From: Methanobacteriota archaeon | GTDB taxonomy: Archaea; Thermoplasmatota; DTKX01; GCA-020343715 | Assembly: GCA_030597775.1 (NCBI GenBank) | Contig: JAUVRF010000134.1 | Location: 1 to 5,882 of the forward strand | DNA: 5,882 nt | Direction of reading: 5' to 3' | In this document: positions 1 to 4,824 of the stretch, piece after piece | How positions within the stretch are numbered: position 1 is the first letter of the stretch | Layout of the letters: every line of letters starts with the position of its first letter | Position numbers and translations under genes: made by a program | Notes under the pieces: model-generated | What the model was told of the DNA's origin: nothing | The model's input: the letters and a program-made list of their open reading frames with translations, nothing else | Databases searched by the model: none

Positions 1-12
1 GCTGAAAGGGAC

Positions 13-2223
13 CTAGCTAACAAAGAAGGCGATGCTATTAGCATCGTACCCACCTCCAGCCCGCAGGCTCGCGAATAGGAGGTCATCATTGTACCAAAAA
101 ATATCGGCGTCATCTGTTAAACGTAGGTCGACCACGTCGAGTCCCAGGGTGCTCTCGCTTTTTATCGTCCCGTAGAACTGGTCCCTCCAGGCCATCTTCT
201 CCATCCAGTTGACCAGGACGCTCTCGAGGACAGGCGTCGAGGTGGTGGACTCGCTCCACAGGTCCACCTTCACGTAGAGCTCCTGTAAATTGTTGATGCC
301 CGAAAGGTCCACGTCTAGGACGGTTAGGTCCTCGTAGCCCAGAATCGGTGTCGGGGTGCTGTCCAGGACGGTGATGGTGATGGAGGTATTCACGGGAACG
401 GTCGCATCCAGGTGGAGGATGTCCCACTTCATGTCGGCTTGGGGGGCAGGGATCGGGTCGGTGAGGAAGGAACCCCTGAAGGCGCCTCCACCACCTCCAC
501 CCGTTGGCACGGCGACGGTCACGTCCTGGGGGTTGCCAAGGCCCGCCAGGGTGAGGTCCACTGTCGTTGGCCAGGTGGACCCTCCCATGTAGAGCTTGAA
601 CGAGGCGGACTCCCCGGTGACGATGTCGGCGTAGCCATCCACGTCGATGTCCACGACCTCCACCGGGTTCAAGTTGTTTCCAGCGGCGATCGCGTACTTG
701 TCGTTCTTGTTCCAGCCGCTGCTCGTTCCCTTGTAGATCTCGATGGTGCTGCCCGCGCCGGTATTGTCAACAGTGCTGTAGGCGATGTCGATGTATCCGT
801 CGCCGTTGATATCGCCAGCGGAAACATCCAGCGGAGAGGACTTCAATGGGAGCTTGTAGTCGATGGTAGTGTCTGGCCCCGAGGCTCCCCCGATGAATAC
901 CGGGGCCTCGGTGTAGACAAGCACGGCAAAGAGCACGTCCAGGTAACCATCTAGGTCGACATCCTGGACCAGCACCTCGTTGGGGGTCACTGTTGCAGTG
1001 CCGCCCTTGAGGAAGCTGATGTCCGCGGTCTTGTCTGGCCCGTTGGAGCCGCCGAAGTAGCAGTCGGCGCCCCCCCCTAGGGCCACTGTGAGGACGATAT
1101 CGTCGTAACCGTCGTTGTTCAGGTCCCCCGCGTCCACAGCCGTCGAGCCGTCACCCAACTTGATGTCCGGGTCCTTGTCGAAGGTACCGTCGCCGTTGTT
1201 GAGATAGACATAGGAACCATCGCCTATCAACAATCCCAAGGCAGAGATGACGACGTCCTTCGCGCCGTCCCCGTTGAAGTCACCGATCGCAGCATCGGTC
1301 CCCGGGTCAAGGTGGGCCAGGTCCGTCTTGTCGGAGGTGGACCATTTCCCCGTTGATGAGCCCCAGAGGATCATCGAATTGAGGTTGCCGCCAGCAGTGA
1401 GGACGATGTCGATGTAACCGTCGTCGTCAAGGTCGTCCGAGTCGATCCCCCGGGAGGAGGCGGTGTTGGCTATCGTTGCGCCGTTCTGGTAATCGTCGTT
1501 GCCGGCGGTCGGATAGAAGACATCGACGTCGCCCCGGCCGTCGGGGAACAGCACGGGCGGGTACGGGTCATAGGACACGCCACCCCCCCCGTCCGAGAGG
1601 TCCAGTTCCGCAATGCTACCGGTGATGTTGATGCCACCAAAGGACGTCATCTTGCCCGTGCCCAGGAAGTCATCGCTCCACTCGCCCAGGGGGATGAAGT
1701 ACAGGCTCCAGGCCAGCAACCTGGGCCGGTCGGTGCCATCGGCGAATAGGTTGACCTGTATCTGGACCTTCGGGTACTTCGTCGTGCCGATCCGGAATAT
1801 GGATTCATCCGTGCCCGTCATGTTGATGAAGCCAGGGATGGGCTCGTTGACGAATCCCGGTAACGACGATGCATTGGAGGGGTCGAGCATGGAGATGTTC
1901 ATTGAGCTGTTCCCGGGCAGGACCGCGTCGAGGAGCACCAGGTCGTACCTGTAACCCTCCGGACACGTTATCGCCACCGATGTGATCCTGCCCTCGTCAT
2001 GACCCGCCATCAGGTGGGCGTTGCTACCCGAGACCTCGACCCCCACCACGCCCCCGGGTTGGGTGTGGACGTTGCTGAGATCGTCCAGCGGGTCGTACCA
2101 GGGCGTTCCATCGGCCATGGGCCGTGGACCCCGGTCGGCCCCATCATCGTTCCATCCCAGGACCTGCCCGTACGGGATCAGGACAAGTAATAATACTATG
2201 ATCAGTGATGCGATTCTCCTCAT
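13..2223 (-). CDS. Secreted FG-GAP/VCBS-repeat beta-propeller protein
   Basis: A 736-residue exported or cell-surface protein. The N-terminus (MRRIASLIIVLLLVLIPYG) is a typical Sec signal: two Arg, then a hydrophobic core to about residue 18, with likely cleavage near residue 23. Six Asp-rich calcium loops of the DxDxDGxxD type start near residues 264, 315, 367, 421, 471 and 525. Their spacing of 50-54 residues is typical of FG-GAP/VCBS repeats, which fold as blades of an integrin-alpha-like propeller. Flanking it are two similar beta-rich modules (about 91-200 and 598-697), each separated from the propeller by a poly-Gly stretch (212-215 and 575-580). N-glycosylation sequons (NSS, NMS, NMT and others) fit a surface location. 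ATG at 2223 is preceded by an AGGGGTGG ribosome site four bases upstream. The stop is TAG. No C-terminal membrane anchor or PGF-CTERM-like tail is visible, so the protein may be released or truncated. Its ligand and role are unknown; adhesion or extracellular binding is only an inference. Confidence 0.9.
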   Translation of the reverse strand: MRRIASLIIVLLLVLIPYGQVLGWNDDGADRGPRPMADGTPWYDPLDDLSNVHTQPGGVVGVEVSGSNAHLMAGHDEGRITSVAITCPEGYRYDLVLLDAVLPGNSSMNISMLDPSNASSLPGFVNEPIPGFINMTGTDESIFRIGTTKYPKVQIQVNLFADGTDRPRLLAWSLYFIPLGEWSDDFLGTGKMTSFGGINITGSIAELDLSDGGGGVSYDPYPPVLFPDGRGDVDVFYPTAGNDDYQNGATIANTASSRGIDSDDLDDDGYIDIVLTAGGNLNSMILWGSSTGKWSTSDKTDLAHLDPGTDAAIGDFNGDGAKDVVISALGLLIGDGSYVYLNNGDGTFDKDPDIKLGDGSTAVDAGDLNNDGYDDIVLTVALGGGADCYFGGSNGPDKTADISFLKGGTATVTPNEVLVQDVDLDGYLDVLFAVLVYTEAPVFIGGASGPDTTIDYKLPLKSSPLDVSAGDINGDGYIDIAYSTVDNTGAGSTIEIYKGTSSGWNKNDKYAIAAGNNLNPVEVVDIDVDGYADIVTGESASFKLYMGGSTWPTTVDLTLAGLGNPQDVTVAVPTGGGGGGAFRGSFLTDPIPAPQADMKWDILHLDATVPVNTSITITVLDSTPTPILGYEDLTVLDVDLSGINNLQELYVKVDLWSESTTSTPVLESVLVNWMEKMAWRDQFYGTIKSESTLGLDVVDLRLTDDADIFWYNDDLLFASLRAGGGYDANSIAFFVS
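30..46 (-). terminator. Perfect inverted repeat at the 3' end of the FG-GAP gene
   Basis: CGATGCTATTAGCATCG is an 8-base arm, one central base and the matching 8-base arm. As RNA it would fold as a 6-bp stem with a TAATA loop. In the direction of the minus-strand gene it is followed by the pyrimidine-rich CCTTCTTTGTT and then the stop codon. A hairpin followed by a T-rich tract can end transcription, but it lies inside the last codons, which is unusual. It could instead be a protein-binding site or chance. Confidence 0.35.
133..432 (-). repeat. Protein-level repeat, copy 2: beta-rich module after the propeller
   Basis: Codes for residues about 598-697 of the FG-GAP protein. Matching blocks with copy 1 are MKWDILHLDATVPVNTSI against YRYDLVLLDAVLPGNSSM, then LYVKVDLW against VQIQVNLF, P-x-L before a VxW or LYF strand, and WRDQFYGTIK against WSDDFLGTGK. 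Copy 1 is followed by the six-loop propeller, whereas after copy 2 only about 40 residues remain before the stop. Confidence 0.55.
1624..1953 (-). repeat. Protein-level repeat, copy 1: beta-rich module before the propeller
   Basis: Codes for residues about 91-200 of the FG-GAP protein. It shares an ordered pattern with a second copy at 133-432: aromatic-x-aromatic-Asp, LDA, P-x-N-x-S, LD, a hydrophobic VxVxL-type strand, then xWxxxF near the end (EWSDDFLGTGK here). The likeness is at protein level and was seen by eye. The spacing and aromatic positions suggest a jelly-roll-like sandwich, but no family was identified. Confidence 0.55.
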
Positions 2224-2263
2224 TCAACCACCCCTGCCGGAGGTATGAGTACTTCTCGATTAT

Positions 2264-2280
2264 CGTATAAATAGTTTGTA
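2264..2280. promoter_or_regulatory. TATA element in the divergent promoter region
   Basis: TATAAATA at 2266-2273 is the only clear TATA box in the 106-base gap between the FG-GAP gene (start 2223, minus) and the WD40 gene (start 2330, plus). Read on the minus strand it is TATTTATA, preceded by ACAAAC as a fair BRE. A start about 25 bases downstream would give a leader of about 20 bases that includes the ribosome site. Read on the plus strand it is preceded by the poorer BRE TTATCG and would give a leader of about 30 bases with no Shine-Dalgarno. The minus gene is the better fit; use by both genes is possible. Confidence 0.6.
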
Positions 2281-2329
2281 GGACAAGCTAAGTCCAATCG
2301 CAACCTTCATTTTCCCCCGGCCCCCTGTC

Positions 2330-3217
2330 ATGGACATGGGCGACGCTACTGTGCTGTGGGAGCGTGCCGGTCACTCACCCTTCATGTGGTGGCCCGGCTG
2401 GTCGCCCGACGGCAAGCGGTTGGCCACCGCCGAGATGAAGGCCCCCACCCTGGTCCTGCTGCTGAACGGGGACACCGGCAAGGAAGTGGCACGCATCCGC
2501 GCCCACAATCGGGCGGTCAACACCTGCACCTATCACCCCAGCGGGAAGATGTTCGCCACGGCCGGGTCCGACGGATGGGTCACCGTCCGGGGACCCCGGG
2601 GTGGCCTCAAATGGGAGCACCAGCTCTTCAAGAACCAGTCCGAGAGCGTAGACTGGTCCCCCGACGGGACGAAGCTGGCCGTCTCCGGCCGCGACGGCTC
2701 GATCCTGATACTGGATCCCGAATCCGGGAAGGTCGAGTACTCGTGGTCTCCTGGCCCCGTCGTACTGGGGGTCCGTTGGCATCCCGATGGGAAGCGGCTG
2801 GCCGTGGCCCGTGAGGACTCCCGGGTGATGATCCTGAAACCTCATTCAAGGGAGTCGGTGATGCTCGTGCACAGGGGCCCCGTGGCCGACCTGGCCTGGT
2901 CCCCCAGGGGCGACCAGCTGGCGACGGCCTCGGCCGACGGCAGCGTGCGGGTGTGGTCCGCCCAGGGCCACCTCGACGAGATGCCACAACGCCCTCATCG
3001 GGAGGGTGCGGCCTCGGCTGCCTGGTCCCCGGACGGGATAAGGCTGGCCGCCGCCTGCTGGGACGGGGCCGTCCGGGTGTGGATCGGACGGTTCCTGGAA
3101 CTGGAGGACAGGGAAGGGCACGGCCCACCGGTGGCCGTCCAGTGGAGGCCTGGAGCGGAGGCCCAGCTCCTGGTGGGTCGTTCCAAGGGACCCCTAAGGC
3201 TGATCGACCTTCTTTGA
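2330..3217 (+). CDS. WD40-repeat seven-blade beta-propeller protein
   Basis: A 295-residue protein made almost entirely of WD40 repeats, likely a cytoplasmic protein-interaction scaffold because no signal peptide or membrane segment is seen. Seven blades can be laid out, starting near residues 14, 59, 102, 141, 180, 222 and 262. Each has a W-SPDG-type turn (WSPDGKRLATA, HPSGKMFATAG, WSPDGTKLAVS, HPDGKRLAVA, WSPRGDQLATA, WSPDGIRLAAA; the last blade has the degenerate WRPGAEAQL), and most end in a DGxVxVW-like strand. Seven blades make one closed propeller, so the gene looks complete. No enzyme domain is fused to it. The ATG at 2330 has no ribosome site; a second in-frame ATG lies two codons on. 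It is divergent from the FG-GAP gene and convergent with the small membrane protein gene. The partner is unknown. Confidence 0.88.
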   Translation: MDMGDATVLWERAGHSPFMWWPGWSPDGKRLATAEMKAPTLVLLLNGDTGKEVARIRAHNRAVNTCTYHPSGKMFATAGSDGWVTVRGPRGGLKWEHQLFKNQSESVDWSPDGTKLAVSGRDGSILILDPESGKVEYSWSPGPVVLGVRWHPDGKRLAVAREDSRVMILKPHSRESVMLVHRGPVADLAWSPRGDQLATASADGSVRVWSAQGHLDEMPQRPHREGAASAAWSPDGIRLAAACWDGAVRVWIGRFLELEDREGHGPPVAVQWRPGAEAQLLVGRSKGPLRLIDLL

Positions 3218-3236
3218 GGTCACTCCTACGACCTCA
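3215..3236. terminator. Inverted repeat between convergent genes
   Basis: TGAGGTC (3215-3221) and GACCTCA (3230-3236) form a perfect 7-bp stem with an 8-base loop. The left arm contains the stop codon of the WD40 gene, and the right arm ends four bases before the stop codon of the minus-strand membrane protein gene. The position suits a two-way terminator, but no T-run follows on either side, so this is tentative. Confidence 0.3.
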
Positions 3237-3239
3237 CTC

Positions 3240-3734
3240 TCACAAGTATGAGAAGAATGTTGTCAATCCCAGTATGATGCCTGCCGCAATGGCGAGGCCG
3301 CTCCGGGTGGCCGATCCCAGGTCGTCGAGCACCATCGCACCGATCAACAGCCCCATCGGTATCAGGGCGGTCCCCAGGGCTATCATGATGGAGAAGTTGT
3401 ACTGGACCTCATCCTTCCTATCGGCGTAGTCATCATCGCTATAATCCATGAGGATCAGCTGGGCTACATAGATCTTCGCGATGAGCAGGATCACGATCCC
3501 GATTATCACCAAGAGCAGGACGATCCCCACGCCCACACCCGCCATAGAGAACCTCGGCGTCTCCGGGATCCGGGCTGTGACGGGATCGCCTCCGCGTGTG
3601 GGATCATAAGCAGGCGCCGGTGCCTGTGGAACAGGCTGTTGGTATCCGGGTGTCGTCTCGACGCCGCCGTACTGTTGCTGGGTCTGTCCACTGTACTGAG
3701 TGCTTCCTGTGTTGTATCCTCCAGGTATTGTCAC
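3240..3734 (-). CDS. Small membrane protein with Gln/Pro/Tyr-rich N-terminal tail
   Basis: A 164-residue protein I do not recognise as a named family. Residues 1-60 are low-complexity, rich in Gly, Gln, Tyr, Thr and Pro (for example YSGQTQQQYGG and PVPQAPAPAYDP), and are probably disordered. Three hydrophobic segments follow: about 64-90 (long, Val/Ile/Leu-rich), 115-136 and 144-162. An acidic loop (DYSDDDYADRKDE, 97-109) separates the first two. There is no cleavable signal peptide. The start is GTG at 3734, chosen because GGGGTGATC lies two bases upstream and the Gln-rich tail reads as one unit from there. It is convergent with the WD40 gene, with a 22-base gap, and divergent from the crotonase gene. 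The layout of a disordered tail plus a small membrane domain resembles many uncharacterised archaeal and bacterial membrane proteins. No function is proposed. Confidence 0.75.
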   Translation of the reverse strand: MTIPGGYNTGSTQYSGQTQQQYGGVETTPGYQQPVPQAPAPAYDPTRGGDPVTARIPETPRFSMAGVGVGIVLLLVIIGIVILLIAKIYVAQLILMDYSDDDYADRKDEVQYNFSIMIALGTALIPMGLLIGAMVLDDLGSATRSGLAIAAGIILGLTTFFSYL

Positions 3735-3736
3735 AC

Positions 3737-3745
3737 GATCACCCC
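3737..3745 (-). promoter_or_regulatory. Shine-Dalgarno site that fixes a GTG start
   Basis: On the minus strand GGGGTGATC sits two bases before the GTG at 3734. GGTGATC matches the 3' half of the archaeal consensus GGAGGTGATC. This is the strongest argument for the GTG start of the small membrane protein. Confidence 0.7.
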
Positions 3746-3782
3746 ATGGCAGAGATTGCCGGGTTGTTGCTGGGTCTCATCG

Positions 3783-3827
3783 TATTTTTGCTTTTACGAG
3801 GCGGCCGATGGAAACAAATACGAATAT
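3783..3827. promoter_or_regulatory. Weak divergent promoter candidates
   Basis: The 118-base gap between the membrane protein gene (start 3734, minus) and the crotonase gene (start 3853, plus) has no strong TATA box. On the minus strand CGTAAAAGCAAAAATA (3783-3798) could be a BRE/TATA for the membrane protein, about 50 bases before its GTG. On the plus strand GAAACAAATACGAATAT (3811-3827) has a BRE-like GAAAC and an A/T-rich stretch about 30 bases before the ATG at 3853. Both are weaker than the promoter at 4733-4746. Confidence 0.3.
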
Positions 3828-3852
3828 CGTCCTCCCATCCCTGGTGAGTTCG

Positions 3853-4644
3853 ATGGGACCGGATGACGTGGCTGGAGGGACCGTGCTATCGAGGGACGAG
3901 GGACCCGTGCGATGGGTGTCCATCAACCGACCCGAGCGGCACAACGCGATCGACCTGCCCACTGCCCAGGAGTGGGCCGTTGCCCTTGCGAACGCGGCCA
4001 ACGACCCCTCCGTGAGGGCGGTCGTGCTGGCCGGTGAGGGACCGTCGTTCTCCGCGGGAGGGGACCTCAAGGCCTTCCGGGCGGTCGAGGACCGGCAGGG
4101 TTACCTGGGCACCGTCGCCACCGCCATCGGCGAGGGGGTGATGTCCATCGCCTTCATGGACAAACCCGTGGTGGCCGCGGTCCACGGGAACGCGATGGGG
4201 GTGGGGTTCTCCATGTTCCTGGCCGCCGACTACAAGTTGGTGGCCGAGGGCACACGGATGGCCATGTCGTACGTGAACGTGGGCCTCACCCCCGGAGGCA
4301 GCGGGTCCTGGATGCTGACGCGTTTGGTGGGTCACTCCAAGGCGATGGAGATGCTACTGCTCGGGGACGCGATAGGCGCCGAGGAGGCCGAGGAACTGGG
4401 CATCGTCAATCGCGTGGTGTCGGCGCCCGGCCTGGAAGAGGCGGCCCGGATGGTGGCCCAGCGGTTCGCGAAGGGTCCTCCCGGGGCCATCGGCCGGACC
4501 AAGGCCCTGATGTGGCAGGGTTACGGGGAGCCCCTCTACGGGCGCCGGGCCAGGGAGGCGGACGAGATCGGCAGGGCGGCCGCGGCCCCCGAGTTCGGGG
4601 AGGGTTCACTAGCCTTCTTCGAGGGCCGTGAGGCCCGGTTCTGA
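3853..4644 (+). CDS. Enoyl-CoA hydratase/isomerase (crotonase) family protein
   Basis: A 263-residue crotonase-fold protein of standard family length, expected to bind an acyl-CoA thioester in the cytoplasm. Family signs are the INRPERHNAID start (24-34), the oxyanion-hole region SFSAGGDL (65-72), the second half-site NAMGVGFSMFLAADY (113-127), the GLTPGGSGSWMLTRLVG segment (144-160) and the conserved GIVNRVV (183-189). Laid against rat mitochondrial hydratase, the two catalytic Glu positions (144 and 164) are Ser120 and Tyr140, and the Asp/Glu used by many isomerases (the D of PaaG-type IPD) is Gly148. It is therefore unlikely to be a classic hydratase. The W-x-L-x-R-x-x-G segment and the C-terminal FGEGSLAFFEGREARF recall PaaG-like isomerases. 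ATG at 3853 was chosen for its normal length and an upstream GGTGAG five bases away. ATG 3808 (278 residues) is an alternative, as no stop intervenes. The reaction cannot be assigned. Confidence 0.85.
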   Translation: MGPDDVAGGTVLSRDEGPVRWVSINRPERHNAIDLPTAQEWAVALANAANDPSVRAVVLAGEGPSFSAGGDLKAFRAVEDRQGYLGTVATAIGEGVMSIAFMDKPVVAAVHGNAMGVGFSMFLAADYKLVAEGTRMAMSYVNVGLTPGGSGSWMLTRLVGHSKAMEMLLLGDAIGAEEAEELGIVNRVVSAPGLEEAARMVAQRFAKGPPGAIGRTKALMWQGYGEPLYGRRAREADEIGRAAAAPEFGEGSLAFFEGREARF

Positions 4645-4732
4645 GGCCCTGGACTTCGGCAAAAGGTGGACTTATACCCCGATATCATGTGACCCTGCCC
4701 CCTTTATGTCGGCAGATGCCGTAGTTGAATCG

Positions 4733-4746
4733 CGAAACCTATAAAT
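4733..4746 (+). promoter_or_regulatory. BRE and TATA box of the biotin carboxylase gene
   Basis: CGAAACCTATAAAT is a near-ideal archaeal promoter: BRE CGAAAC followed directly by TATA-box CTATAAAT. With a start about 25 bases downstream, the transcript would begin near 4768, giving a leader of roughly 57 bases before the TTG at 4825. It lies about 90 bases after the crotonase stop, so the carboxylase need not depend on readthrough. Confidence 0.8.
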
Positions 4747-4778
4747 CGTGCCCCTACGTTTCCCAGCGGGAGATACCA

Positions 4779-4797
4779 AGCAGCCTGAGTGGCTGCT
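4779..4797 (+). promoter_or_regulatory. Hairpin in the biotin carboxylase leader
   Basis: AGCAGCC (4779-4785) and GGCTGCT (4791-4797) are perfectly complementary around a TGAGT loop, giving a 7-bp G+C-rich stem. It lies after the expected transcription start and 15 bases before the Shine-Dalgarno, so it should be present in the mRNA leader. It could affect mRNA stability or translation, or as DNA could be an operator with a 7-base half-site. The rest of the 4645-4824 gap shows only a weak TATA-like ACTTATACC at 4670-4678. Confidence 0.45.
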
Positions 4798-4812
4798 ATC
4801 AAGGGAGAATGC

Positions 4813-4817
4813 GGAGG
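4813..4817 (+). promoter_or_regulatory. Shine-Dalgarno site that fixes a TTG start
   Basis: GGAGG ends seven bases before the TTG at 4825. The only other in-frame start after the last stop (TGA 4786-4788) is GTG at 4789, which has no ribosome site, overlaps the leader hairpin and would add 12 residues not seen in the family. Confidence 0.75.
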
Positions 4818-4824
4818 ACGGCAC

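Noticed and set aside
412..954. Open frame of 180 codons on the plus strand
   Set aside because: It is antisense to the FG-GAP gene, has no recognisable domain, and is a composition artefact of the Asp/Gly-rich repeats.
3673..3777. 13-base direct repeat TGTTGCTGGGTCT at 3673-3685 and 3765-3777
   Set aside because: One copy is inside the Gln-rich coding sequence and the other in its upstream region, with no further copies. A single pair of this length is near chance expectation for a window this size.
3700..3852. Upstream extension of the crotonase gene to ATG 3700 or ATG 3808
   Set aside because: Starting at 3700 would overlap the divergent membrane protein start and add a residue string unlike any crotonase. 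ATG 3808 is possible, but it adds 15 residues beyond family length and has no ribosome site, so 3853 was preferred.
4670..4678. ACTTATACC as a second promoter after the crotonase gene
   Set aside because: It is a weak TATA match with a poor BRE, and the much better BRE/TATA lies 60 bases downstream.
4710..4721. Short palindrome CGGCAGATGCCG upstream of the carboxylase promoter
   Set aside because: Arms of only five bases are common by chance in G+C-rich DNA, and no second copy was seen nearby.
4706..4744. 12-codon open frame (MSADAVVESRNL) before the biotin carboxylase
   Set aside because: It has no ribosome site and its end runs through the TATA box at 4740-4746, so it would not be on the carboxylase mRNA. 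It is most likely chance.
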